Shown here in pieces: positions 39,944 to 49,171 of a DNA stretch of 64,000 nucleotides; the first letter of the stretch is position 1; each line of letters begins with the position of its first letter. Both the position numbers and the translations under genes were made by a program. The DNA comes from RYN-230 sp963851025 (GTDB lineage: Bacteria; Actinomycetota; Actinomycetes; Streptosporangiales; Streptosporangiaceae). The stretch is from assembly GCA_963851025.1 (NCBI GenBank), contig CAWKOA010000021.1, forward strand, positions 52,785 through 116,784, written 5' to 3'. The notes beneath the pieces were generated by a model that worked only from the letters and a program-made list of their open reading frames with translations, was not told where the DNA came from and searched no databases.

Positions 39944-41323
39944 TTGAGCAGGCTCTCGCGGGCCGCGTGGCTCTACATGGCCGTGGTGGTCACGGCAGCG
40001 CTGCTGCTGCTGGCCCACGTGCTGGTGCAGGACCTGGACTGGGACCTGGACTACCAGCTGTCCCGGACGCTGGTGGTACTGGCCGTCCTGTTCATGATCT
40101 GCGATTCCACCCCCACCACGCTCACCTCCCGGCAGTCCGCCTGGTCGCCCAGTTCCGCGGCCACCCTGGCGGCGGTCGTCCTCCTCGGCCCGGGCGGGGC
40201 CGCGCTGGTCGGCGCCACCTCGCTGATCAGCCTGCGCCGCGGCGGGCTGCGCGAGCGGTCCTTTAACGGGGCAATGTACGCGCTGAGCGCGTATGCGGCG
40301 GGTGCGGCATATCTGGCGCTGGGCGGCCCAATCGGCGTGCCTAAGCTGGGCTCTTTTCCGGGCATAATCCTGCCGTTCGCCGTGGCCGCCGCGGTGCACG
40401 TGGCCGTCAATCACGGGCTGTTGTGGAGCATGCTGCTGCTGCTTCCCCCGTCCGGGGCCAGCCCGCAGCGGGGCCGTCTTGACCTGCACCTCTCCCTGCT
40501 CTTGGTATCCGATCTTGGCTACGCCACGCTGGGCCTGCTGATCGCGGCGCTGTGGGACCTGATGGGCCCCTCCGCCGCGGTCCTGGTCCTGATCCCGCTG
40601 TTCGTGGCGCGCTGGGCGATGGGGCAGTTCGCGGCGCAGGAGGGCGCGTACTCGGCCACGATGGCCGCGCTCTGCCAGGCCGTGGAGACCAAGGACTTCT
40701 ACACCCGCGGGCACAGCGAGCGGGTGTCCCGGGGGGCCACGCTGCTGGCCCGGCAGATCGGGATGGGTGCGGAGCGGGTCGAGGCCATCCGGTACGCGGG
40801 CATGCTGCACGACGTGGGCAAGCTCGGGGTGCCGACCAAGGTGCTGCAGAAGACCGGGCCGCTGACCGAGGACGAGCTGGCCGCCATCCAGCTGCACCCG
40901 ATGCGCGGCCTGGAGATCGTCCGGCAGATCGGGTTCCTGACCGAGGCGCTGGACGGCATCATGCACCACCACGAGCGGATGGACGGCAAGGGCTACCCGA
41001 TGGGCCTGGCGGGCGACGAGATCCCCGAGTTCGCCCGGGTGATCGCCGTCGCCGACGCCTTCGACTCGATGACCTCCACCCGGTCCTACCGGGGCGCACG
41101 GAGCGTCGAGGAGGCCGTCGCGGAGCTCCGCAAATGCTCCGGCCTGCAATTCGACCCGCTGCTCGTGGACGCCTTCATCGCCGCGCTCGGCCAGGAACGC
41201 TGGGAATCGCAGGCCGCCGACCCGCCCCCGCCCACGGCCCTGCCGGCCAATTTCCCCGCTCAGGTCGCGGCCCAGGATCACGACGATCCCACCGCGCCAC
41301 TGCGGGTCGTCGAGAGCCACTGA
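39944..41323 (+). CDS. Membrane HD-GYP phosphodiesterase-like protein
   Basis: A 459-residue protein with about six membrane helices in residues 8-230, followed by an HD-GYP domain. The domain retains HSERVSR, MLHDVGKLGVP (HD), HPMRGLEIV, HHHERMDGKGYPMGLAGDEIP (the GYP motif) and RVIAVADAFDSM. Such domains hydrolyse cyclic di-GMP or cyclic GAMP. The start is a TTG at 39944, behind GAGGGGGG. The gene is followed 12 bases later by a related protein with a degenerate domain, so the two may work as a pair. Confidence 0.9.
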   Translation: MSRLSRAAWLYMAVVVTAALLLLAHVLVQDLDWDLDYQLSRTLVVLAVLFMICDSTPTTLTSRQSAWSPSSAATLAAVVLLGPGGAALVGATSLISLRRGGLRERSFNGAMYALSAYAAGAAYLALGGPIGVPKLGSFPGIILPFAVAAAVHVAVNHGLLWSMLLLLPPSGASPQRGRLDLHLSLLLVSDLGYATLGLLIAALWDLMGPSAAVLVLIPLFVARWAMGQFAAQEGAYSATMAALCQAVETKDFYTRGHSERVSRGATLLARQIGMGAERVEAIRYAGMLHDVGKLGVPTKVLQKTGPLTEDELAAIQLHPMRGLEIVRQIGFLTEALDGIMHHHERMDGKGYPMGLAGDEIPEFARVIAVADAFDSMTSTRSYRGARSVEEAVAELRKCSGLQFDPLLVDAFIAALGQERWESQAADPPPPTALPANFPAQVAAQDHDDPTAPLRVVESH

Positions 41324-41335
41324 GGCGAGCCCCCG

Positions 41336-42617
41336 GTGACCACGCAACGGCACATCGCCCGCCAGTCCGCCTGGCAGTCCACCGACTCCGGCCAGCTGCT
41401 GCTGGTCATCGCGGCCGGCGTGCTGCTGGTCGCGGCCGTGGCGCAGACCGCTGCGGCGGGCCTGGTGCAGCCGCGGGACGCGCTGGCCTTCGGGGCGCTG
41501 ATCGCGCTGGGCGAGCTGCTCCGGCTGTCGCTGCCCGGTGACCGGGAGGCCGCCCCGATCGGCAGCGCCGGGGCCCTCGGCTACGCGCTGGCCGTCCGGA
41601 TCGGCCCGCACCCGGCGCTCCAGCCGGCGCTGCAGGTGGTCGCGGTCACCGCGGTCGGGATGATCGTCGGGGCGCTGCCGCACCTGGCCGCCGGCCGGCC
41701 CGCCGGGGTGGCCGGGATGGCCTCCCGGCTGCTGGCCGTGGCGTTCGTGGCCATCGCCTTCCGCCCCCTGGCGCACCTGGCCCTCATCGACCAGCACGTG
41801 TGGCTCAGGCTCTCGGTCATGGCCGTGCTGATCGTGGCCGGCTGGTTCGCCGAGTGCGTGATCAGGGGGCTGATCCGGGCGGACGCCCTGCGGGCCCGGT
41901 TCGTCGTGTCGCTCACTGACGAGCTGCGCATCCAGGTGCAGCTCGGGGCGGCGGTGGGCGCCTCCGCCATGCTGATCGCCCTGGCCACCGAGGCCATGGG
42001 GCTGGTGGCGCTGGCGCTGCTCATCGCGCCGCTGCTGGTCACCCAGACCGCCTTCCGCCGGTACGCCGGCATCCGCTCCACCTACCTGCAGACGGTCCGC
42101 GCCCTGGCCCGGGTCACCGAGGTCGGCGGCTACGTCGAGGACGGCCACTCCTACCGGGTGGGCCAGGCTCGCCGTGGCCATCGGGCGCGAGCTGGGCATG
42201 AGCGAGCCGGACCTGCTGGAGCTGGAGTACGCCGCGCTCATGCACGACATCGGCCAGCTGTCCCTCGCGGACCCCATCCCGGGCGGCGCGACCGTGCTCG
42301 CGTCCCCGGAAGACCAGCAGCGGATCGCGGGCCTCGGGGCCAGCGTCATCGAGCAGGCCGGCGTGCTGGACGGGGTGGCCGAGATCGTGCGCCGGCAGAG
42401 CCAGCCGTACCGCGGCGGCGACACGGAGCCGCCGATCGGCAGCCGCATCATCCGGGCCGCCAACGCCTTCGACGACCTGGTGGGCGGGTCCCCGGACCGG
42501 GACCGGGCCGCGGCGGCGCTGGAACGGCTCCGGCTGGACACCGCGGTGGAGTACGACCCGGGCGTCGTGGAGGCGCTCACCAAGGTGGCCGGGCGGTCCT
42601 ACCCCGGCCGCCTGTAG
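41336..42617 (+). CDS. Membrane HD-domain protein with degenerate GYP, frame shift
   Basis: About 426 residues in two frames. Residues 1-250 have some six membrane helices (LLLVIAAGVLLVAAVAQTAAAG and others). The HD domain continues, after one extra G in GTGGGCC near 42160, as LAVAIGRELGMSEPDLLELEYAALMHDIGQLSLADP. The metal HD is intact, but the GYP segment reads RRQSQPYRGG rather than HHHE-DGKGYP, so cyclic-dinucleotide hydrolysis is doubtful. It looks like a duplicated and diverged partner of the upstream gene, perhaps a regulatory subunit. Confidence 0.78.
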
Positions 42618-42626
42618 GCTTCCGCC

Positions 42627-44027
42627 GTGCCTGCCAGCGCCGTGCCTGCCAGCGCCGGGCCTGATACCGCCGGGCCTGATCCAGCGGTGCTCGAGTCGGT
42701 GCTCGTCGCCAACCGCGGTGAGATCGCCCGGCGGGTGATCGCCACCGCCCGGCGGATGGGCATCCGGGCCGTCGCGGTCTACTCCGAGGCTGACGCCGGG
42801 CTGCCGTTCGTGCGCGAGGCGGACGAGGCGGTCCTGATCGGGCCCCCGCCGCCCGCCCGCAGCTACCTGGACACCGGCGCCATCCTGCGGGCCGCCCGCG
42901 AGACCGGCGCGCGCGCCGTGCACCCCGGCTACGGCTTCCTTTCCGAGAACGGTCCGTTCGCCCGGGCTGTCGTCGACGCCGGGCTGACGTGGGTGGGGCC
43001 GCCACCGTCCGCCATCGAGCAGATGGGCGACAAGATCAGCGCGCGGAACCTGATGGCCGCCGCCGGGGTGCCGGTGGCCGAGGGCACGGCCGAGCCGGTG
43101 CACGACGCCGCGGAGGCGGCCGCCGCCGCGGCGTTCATCGGCTACCCGGTCATGGTGAAGGCGGCCGCGGGCGGCGGCGGAATCGGGATGAGCGCCGCAG
43201 CCGATCCCGAGCAGCTGGCCGCGGCGTTCGAGACGGCGCGCTCCCGCGCGGAACGGTTCTTCGGCGACCCGGCCATCCTGCTGGAACGCTACGTGGTGCC
43301 GGCCCGGCACGTGGAGGTGCAGATCCTCGGGCTCCCCGGCGGCCGGGTGCTGGCCCTGGGCGAGCGGGACTGCTCGGTGCAGCGCCGGCACCAGAAGGTG
43401 GCCGAGGAAACGCCGTCCCCGGGCGTCAGCCCGGCGCTGCGGGCCCGGATGCTGGAGGCCGCGGTCCGGGCCGGCGAGACGGTCGGCTACCTGGGCGCCG
43501 GGACGGTCGAGTTCCTGGTGGACGCGAAGACCGGCGACTTCACCTTCCTGGAGATGAACACCCGGCTCCAGGTCGAGCACCCGGTCACCGAGATGGTGAC
43601 CGGCATCGACCTGGTCGAGCAGCAGCTGCGGATCGCCGCCGGCCAGGGGATGAGCGTCGATCCGGATCAGGTCCAGGCCCGGGGGCACGCGATCGAGCTG
43701 CGCGTGTACGCCGAGGACCCGAACCGGTTCCTGCCCAGCCCGGGCACGATCACCGTCTGGGAGGAGCCCGCCGGCGACGGGATCCGGGTTGACGCGGGAT
43801 ACGAGGCCGGGAACCAGGTGACGCCGTTCTACGATCCGCTGCTGGCCAAGCTGTGCGTGTGGGGCCAGGACCGGGACGAGGCGCTGCGCCGGGCCCGGGA
43901 CGCGGTGGCGTCGTTCCGGATCAGCGGGCCCAAGACGAACCTGCCGTTCCACGCGGACCTGCTGGACAGTGAGGAGTTCAGCGACGGCGGCTATGACACC
44001 CTCGTGGTCAGCCGCCTGCGTCCCTGA
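42627..44027 (+). CDS. Biotin carboxylase (AccC-type)
   Basis: A 466-residue ATP-grasp enzyme that carboxylates biotin. Signatures: VLVANRGEIARRVIATARRMGIRAVAVYSEAD, AVHPGYGFLSENGPFA, the glycine-rich VMVKAAAGGGGIGM and EMNTRLQVEHPVTEMVTGIDLVEQQ. The first 20 residues are a repeat (PASA, GPDTA) encoded by 15-bp tandem units, and the stop codon lies in an 18-bp tandem repeat. It is followed by a 70-residue biotinyl protein, but no carboxyltransferase is present, so the acyl-CoA target is unknown. Confidence 0.92.
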   Translation: MPASAVPASAGPDTAGPDPAVLESVLVANRGEIARRVIATARRMGIRAVAVYSEADAGLPFVREADEAVLIGPPPPARSYLDTGAILRAARETGARAVHPGYGFLSENGPFARAVVDAGLTWVGPPPSAIEQMGDKISARNLMAAAGVPVAEGTAEPVHDAAEAAAAAAFIGYPVMVKAAAGGGGIGMSAAADPEQLAAAFETARSRAERFFGDPAILLERYVVPARHVEVQILGLPGGRVLALGERDCSVQRRHQKVAEETPSPGVSPALRARMLEAAVRAGETVGYLGAGTVEFLVDAKTGDFTFLEMNTRLQVEHPVTEMVTGIDLVEQQLRIAAGQGMSVDPDQVQARGHAIELRVYAEDPNRFLPSPGTITVWEEPAGDGIRVDAGYEAGNQVTPFYDPLLAKLCVWGQDRDEALRRARDAVASFRISGPKTNLPFHADLLDSEEFSDGGYDTLVVSRLRP

Positions 44028-44071
44028 ACCGGCCAGCGTCCCTGAACCGGCCTGCGTCCCGGAACGGGCCG
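44018..44071. repeat. Three 18-bp tandem units at the end of the biotin carboxylase gene
   Basis: GCGTCCCTGAACCGGCCA, GCGTCCCTGAACCGGCCT and GCGTCCCGGAACGGGCCG are consecutive. The first unit contains the TGA stop. Confidence 0.8.
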
Positions 44072-44137
44072 GCGCCCCGCAGCGGGGACAATGTGAGGGG
44101 GCCGCCGGCGGGCGGCCCGGCGAGAGAGGAGCAGCGA

Positions 44138-44350
44138 GTGGCCGAGGTCCGCGCGGAGATGGTGGCCAACGTCTGGAAGGTCGTGACCGCCGAAGGTGAG
44201 GAAGTCTCCGACGGCACAACGCTGGTCATCCTCGAATCGATGAAGATGGAGATCCCGGTGCTGGCCGAGGAGCCGGGCACGGTGACCAAGCTGGCGGTGG
44301 CCGAGGGTGACGTGATCCAGGAAGGCGACCTCATCGCCATCATCGAGTAA
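44138..44350 (+). CDS. Biotinylated single-domain protein (TB7.3-like)
   Basis: A 70-residue biotinyl/lipoyl domain from the GTG at 44138, behind AGAGAGGAG. ILESMKMEIPVLAEEPGTVTKLAVAEGDVIQEGDLIAIIE contains the biotin-accepting Lys36 in the ESMKM motif. It is close to M. tuberculosis TB7.3 (Rv3221c) as I remember it, which is also encoded near sigH and whiB1. It could serve as a carrier for the upstream biotin carboxylase. The reading frame upstream to 44093 overlaps the repeat and is unconserved. Confidence 0.92.
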   Translation: MAEVRAEMVANVWKVVTAEGEEVSDGTTLVILESMKMEIPVLAEEPGTVTKLAVAEGDVIQEGDLIAIIE

Positions 44351-44414
44351 CCCCTGCCCGGCCCGCCCGGCCCCCGGCCAAGCCCACCTGAGTCCTGACG
44401 TCAAGATCATTTCG

Positions 44415-44484
44415 ACATATCACCTATCTGGTGCACTCAGATCGGGCAAATCGGACGCTGGGATGCACCAGATAGGTGATATGT
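44415..44484. terminator. Long inverted repeat between convergent genes
   Basis: Perfect 21-bp arms at 44415-44435 and 44464-44484 with a 28-base loop. It lies between the biotinyl protein gene and the convergent TPP enzyme gene. Unlike the other hairpins the arms are AT-rich (they include TATCACCTATCTGG), which stands out in this GC-rich DNA. Confidence 0.65.
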
Positions 44485-44579
44485 GGCCGGGCGTGCGGGA
44501 GGAGAGGCTGGTGGGACTGATGGTGCGGGGCCCGGGGCGGGGCGGGCGGGGACGGGGTGCGAGGTGGTGGGGGTGGGGG

Positions 44580-46350
44580 TCAGACGCCGGTGGTGGAACG
44601 GGGGTAGGCGACCGTGGGGTCGGTGATGATGTTGACCAGGTAGGGGACGCCGGAGTCGAAGGCCCGGCCCAGGGCGGGGGCGATCCCGTCCGGCTCGGTG
44701 ACCAGTTCCCCGGCGCCGCCCAGGGCGCTGACCACCTCGTCGTAGCGGCATCGCGGCTGCAGGTCGGCGACCACGTCGTAGCCGTAGATGGCCTGCATGG
44801 GGTGTTTCTCCAGGCCCCAGATCCCGTTGTTCCCGCACACCATCACGACCGGCAGCCCGTGCCGGACCAGCGTGTCCGCGTCCATCAGCGAGAACCCGGC
44901 GGCGCCGTCCCCGAGCAGCAGGACCACCTGGTCCGACGGCCGGGCGATGCGGGCCGCGATCGCGTAGCCCAGCCCGGTGCCCAGGCAGCCGTACGGGCCC
45001 GGGTCGAGCCAGCCGCCCGGGCGTCCCGGCTCGATGTACTTGCCCGCGTAGGACACGAAGTCGCCGCCATCGCCGATCACCACGGCGTCGTCGTCCAGCA
45101 CCCCGGTCAGCTCACCGTAGATGCGCATCGGGTGGATGGGGTCGGCGTCGCTGGCCAGCAGTGCGCCGTCGGCGGCCAGCGCGCCGCGCGCCGCGTCCTG
45201 CAGCTGGGGGAGCCAGGAGTCCTCCCACGGCAGCCGGGCCGGGCGGGCCGGCCAGGCGGCCGGCCCGGCCAGCGCCGTGAAGAACGCGCCGAGGTCACCC
45301 GAGTACGACGCGGCCAGCTCGCAGTGCGTGGCCAGCTGCCCCGGTGCGTCGGCGACATGAACCACGGCTGGTCTTCGTTGCGGATCATTCTGGTCGCCGA
45401 ACGCGCCATAGCCGAGCCGGAAGTCGAGCGGAGTGCCCACGACGACGACCAGGTCGGCCTGCCGGAAGGCGGCCGACCGGGCCCGGGTGACCAGCAGCTC
45501 ATGACCGCGCGGCAGGATGCCGCGGCCCTGCCCGTTGGCGATGACCGGCAGCCGGAGTTCCTCGGCCGCGGTCCGGGCGGCCTCCTCGGCGCCGCCCATC
45601 CACACGTCCGAGCCGAGCACCAGCACCGGGCGGCGGGCCGCCGCGAGCAGTCCCGCGATGGCGCCGGCCGCCTCCGGGATCGCCCGGCCCGCTGGCCGGG
45701 CCGGGCCGGGCGGCCCGCACCCGTGTGCCGCCCGGCCCGAAGTTTTCGGCCAGCCCGGGGTCCGCCGGGCCGTAGAGGGCCTCCAGGGACGCGTCCACGA
45801 ACACCGGGCCGCGGTGCGGCTCGGCGGCCAGCCGGAACGCCTCGTCCACCCCGGCCCCGACCTTCGCGGTGTCGTGCTCGGTCCAGGCCTGCTTGGTGAT
45901 GGGCCGGAGCAGCCCGGGATGGTCGAACTCCTGCAGGCTGCCGGAGCCCCATCGCGCGTCGGGGGCCCGGCCGCCGAGGATGACCACCGGCGAGCCGTTG
46001 AAGTGGGCCGTGGTGATGGCGCTGACGCCGTTGGTCACCCCGGGCCCCGCGGTCAGCACGGCCAGCCCCGGAAGCCGGGTCAGCCGGGCGGTGGCCTCCG
46101 CGGCGAACACGGCGGTCTGCTCGTGCCGCACGTCCAGCAGCCGCATCGGCGGGTCCATGTGGACGGCCGCGTCGTAGAGCGGGAACACGTGCCCGCCGGA
46201 CAGCGTGAACATGGTCTCCGCGCCGTGCGCCCGGGCCGCCTCCGCCGCCAGCCTGCCCCCGTGCGCCGGGACCTGCTGGTGCCCGGCGGTGCTGGTTTCC
46301 CGGCCCTCGGTGGCCCCGCGGGCCGCCGGGCCGCCGTTGCCCTCGGTCAT
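44580..46350 (-). CDS. Acetolactate synthase-like TPP enzyme, frame shift
   Basis: About 589 residues in two frames. The N-terminal part has the pyrimidine-binding domain: GGHVFPLYDAA, DVRHEQTAVFAAEA with the cofactor-activating Glu, and VLTAGPGVTNGVSAITTAHFNGSPVVILGGRAP. A shift lies near 45690-45720, in a GGCCGGGCC-rich run. The C-terminal part has the diphosphate domain IGDGGDFVSYAGKY, VLLLGDGAAGFSLMDADTL and NNGIWG (GDG-N motif). Substrate choice among acetolactate, oxalyl-CoA or related reactions cannot be read; no small regulatory subunit is near. Confidence 0.83.
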
Positions 46351-46396
46351 GCGGTGAGGTTACCAGCTAGTAGCTTGCCGGGACAGAGCCCGCCCC

Positions 46397-46467
46397 CGCT
46401 GGCCAGGACGGGGCCGTCCTGGCCAGCGAGGCGGTGCCGGGCCCGGAGGGGAGGCGGGCCCGGCACC
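46397..46467 (-). terminator. Two tandem strong hairpins after the symporter gene
   Basis: The first is a 15-bp perfect stem (46397-46411 with 46414-46428). The second is a 13-bp perfect stem (46433-46445 with 46455-46467), with a 9-base loop. Both lie just past the end of the symporter gene on its strand. Confidence 0.75.
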
Positions 46468-46476
46468 GGCGCCGGA

Positions 46477-48125
46477 TCAGGTGGAGTCCGCCAGCCCGAC
46501 CACGACCGGGATCCTCTCCGAGGTGGGGAGTTCCGGGTCGGCCACGTAGTGCTCGGGCCGCGTCTCGTCCGGGCCGCCGGGTAGCTTGACCGCCCGGAAT
46601 ACGAGCGTCAGGACCACCGAGATAACCAGGTTGATCACTAATCCGGTGAGCCCGATGTAGATGGTGTGGTTGATTATCGGCAGGGTGTCCGTGGACGCGC
46701 CGAAGTGCGTGCCCGGCTGGCCGGGGCCGGCAGCCGGTACGCGGCGATGGTGCCGAACACCATGGCCACCGCCCAGCCGATGACCAGCGCCCAGCGGTGG
46801 AACCAGCGGGTGTACAGCCCGGCCACGATGGCCGGGAAGGTCTGCACGATCCAGATCCCGCCCAGGAGCTGGAACTGGATGGCGTACGTCTGCTTCACGA
46901 ACAGCACGAAGAGCAGAGCGCCCAGCTTGACCACGAGCGAGGCCCACTGGGACGCCTTGGTCTGCTCCGCGGCGCTGGCGTTCGGCCGCAGGTACTCCTT
47001 ATAGATGTTGCGGGCGAACAGGTTCGCGGCCGCGATCGCCATGATGGCCGCCGGGACCAGGGCGCCGATGACGATCGCGGCGAAGCCGATCCCGGCGAAC
47101 CAGCTCGGGAAGATCGACTGGAACAGGAACGGCACGGCCAGCTGCGCGTTCGAGTCGTGCGCCTTGACCTCTGCGGGCACGCCGGGCGCGGCCAGGGCCA
47201 TGTAGCCGAGCAGCGCGATGAGGCCGAGCACCAGCGAGTACGCGGGCAGCGCGGCGATGTTGCGCCGGATCACGTTGCGCCGCTTGGCCGCGAACACGCC
47301 GGTGATCGTGTGCGGGTACATGAACAGGGCCAGCGCCGAGCCCAGGGCGAGCGTGGAGTAGGCCCACATGCTGGCGGGCTGCAGGATCAGGCTGCCGTTC
47401 GGCTTGCCCGTCTTGGGGTTGGTCGTCTTGAGGTGGGTGTCGGCCACGCTGAAGATGTGCCCCCAGCCGCCTACCCGGATCGGGATGTAGATGATCGCCA
47501 CGATGATCATCACGTAGATCAGGGTGTCCTTGATGAACGCGATCAGCGCCGGGGCGCGCAGTCCGGACACGAACGTGTACCCGGCCAGGATGGCGAACGC
47601 GATGATCAGCGGCAGGTCATGCACGAACCCGGTGGTGGAACTGCCGCCCACGCCCATCACGGTCAGCACCGCCTGGATGCCGACCAGCTGCAGGGCGATG
47701 TAGGGCATGACGGCCAGGATGCCGGTGAAGGCCACGGCGAGGGCCAGCCCGCGCGACCCGTACCGGCCGCGGATGAAGTCCGCCGGGGTGATGTAGCCGT
47801 GCACCCGCGCCACGGACCACAGCCGGGGCAGGAACACGAACACGATCGGGTAGACCATGATCGTGTAGGACAGGGTGAAGAACCCGGCCGCTCCGGTGCC
47901 GTAGACCAGGGCAGGCACCGCGATGAATGTGTAGGCAGTATACACATCGCCCCCGAGCAAAAACCAGGTGATGAAACTGCCGAAGCCCCGTCCGCCGAGG
48001 CCCCACTCGCTCAGGTGCAGCAGGTTCTCGGCGCGCCGCCATCTCGCCGCGGCGAACCCGACCAACGCGACCACTGCGAACAGGACGACCAGGATGGTGA
48101 ACGAGACGGCGTTGATGTGGCTCAC
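46477..48125 (-). CDS. Sodium:solute (monocarboxylate) symporter, frame shift near C-terminus
   Basis: About 549 residues with some thirteen membrane helices, of the SSS family. GGRGFGSFITWFLLGGDVYTAYTFIAVPALVYGTG, YITPADFIRGRYGSRGLALAV and MYPHTITGVFAAKRRNVIRRN match MctP/ActP-type permeases for acetate, lactate or pyruvate. The frame breaks near 46725; the last helix and tail (IINHTIYIGLTGLVINLVISVVLTLVFRAV) are in another frame to 46477. It overlaps the DUF3311 gene by four bases, the usual partner. A CRP-like palindrome lies upstream of the operon. Confidence 0.87.
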
Positions 48126-48412
48126 GACGCCTCCCCGGGACCGCCGAGGGGCTGGGACGGGGCCGGGGCGCCCCCGACGTCGGGCGCCGGGCGCGCCACT
48201 CTGGTGGTGATCAGGTAGCAGATCGTCGTGAGCAGCGCCACGACCGGTACCCAGAGGAGCTGGTACCAGTAGAAGAACGGGAAGGCGCCGAGCTTGGGGC
48301 TGCTGCGCGCGTAGATCGGGACGATGAGCGTCCCGAGTACCGCGACTAACAGCAGGATCGTGACTAAGGCCCAGGCGCCGGAGTGCGTGCGTGGGGGGCC
48401 GGAGTGCGTCAT
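48122..48412 (-). CDS. DUF3311 small membrane protein (symporter partner)
   Basis: A 96-residue, two-helix protein from the ATG at 48412. Helices: WALVTILLLVAVLGTLIVPIYA and FFYWYQLLWVPVVALLTTICYLI, with the conserved PFFYWYQLLWV. DUF3311 proteins are encoded next to SSS monocarboxylate symporters and are presumed accessory subunits. The tail is Pro/Ala-rich and cytoplasmic. The stop overlaps the symporter ATG. Confidence 0.87.
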   Translation of the reverse strand: MTHSGPPRTHSGAWALVTILLLVAVLGTLIVPIYARSSPKLGAFPFFYWYQLLWVPVVALLTTICYLITTRVARPAPDVGGAPAPSQPLGGPGEAS

Positions 48413-48481
48413 CGCTTCGTCTCCCTGCGTGTGTCGGTGCGCGTCACCCGCCAGGCCACGGCGCGGGGCGGGGGGCGCGCG

Positions 48482-48497
48482 CGTGACGTATGTCACG
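48482..48497. promoter_or_regulatory. CRP/GlxR-like operator upstream of symporter operon
   Basis: CGTGACGTATGTCACG is a perfect 16-base palindrome fitting the CRP-type pattern (TGTGA-N6-TCACA) as CGTGA-N6-TCACG. It ends 69 bases before the DUF3311 start. cAMP control of monocarboxylate uptake would fit; binding is inferred. Confidence 0.55.
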
Positions 48498-48549
48498 TTG
48501 TTGTCGTCCATGGTGCGATGAAATGCCCCACACTGCAATGGTTTGCGGA

Positions 48550-49048
48550 TCAGTGATCCCAGCGGATCAGGGTCGCGGTGGCGTCGTAGTCCTTGTCCGG
48601 CCCCCGCACCCGCCAGCGTTCCTCCATCAGATCCTCGCCGAGCACCAGGTAGGTGATCTCGTAGCGGTCCGCGCGGCACTGGTGGACCGCCGTGCAGTGG
48701 CCGGAGCGCAGGTCGAGCCGGTAGAAGAGGTGGCCGTCGGCGAACCGCACGTCCACCGTGCCATCCGGCAGGCCCTGGTAGCGGAGGCTGCGGGTGGCCG
48801 GCCCCGCGTGCGGCCCGAAGCGCAGTTCGCCGGTCTCCAGGTAGCTCAGCACGGCGGCCCGGAACTGGCCCCGGGGGTGGCGCGGCGGTGGAACTGGCCC
48901 CGGGGGTGGCCGTGGCGCCGGGGAGGTCCGGCTCGCCGAGCACGGCCTGCCCGGTGAACCGTCCCTCCGTGCCCGATCGGTGGTCGGCCAGCACCCGCTC
49001 GATGCGCCAGTGCCCCGCCGCGAAGGCGAGCGTGTCGCTTACCCGCAT
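48550..49048 (-). CDS. DUF6314-like protein, frame shift in a duplicated segment
   Basis: A lipocalin-like protein of about 166 residues. The N-terminus (from the ATG at 49048) reads LAFAAGHWRIERVLADHRSGTEGRFTGQAVL. The C-terminal frame reads LSYLETGELRFG ... DVRFADGHLFYRLDLRSGHCTAVHQCRADRYEITYLVLGEDLMEERWRVRGPDKDY, the DUF6314 signature. Between them a GGAACTGGCCCCGGGGGTGGC segment occurs twice, 28 bases apart, and the copy number sets the frame. Function unknown; a role in binding a hydrophobic ligand is a guess. Confidence 0.7.
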
Positions 49049-49171
49049 GGTTCGCCATTGTGGCTGCCCGCCGCGGGGTACCCGCCACCCGGTGCCTTGG
49101 TTGGCCCCGGCCTGCTTGATATCGTCCCCCTCGGCTACCAGTACGTTTCCCCCCGGTTGAGGAGTCCCCCC

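Noticed and set aside
39741..39947. 68-codon frame before the HD-GYP gene
   Set aside because: No ribosome site, no recognisable relatives, and it ends in low-quality codons; noted in the intergenic entry but not called.
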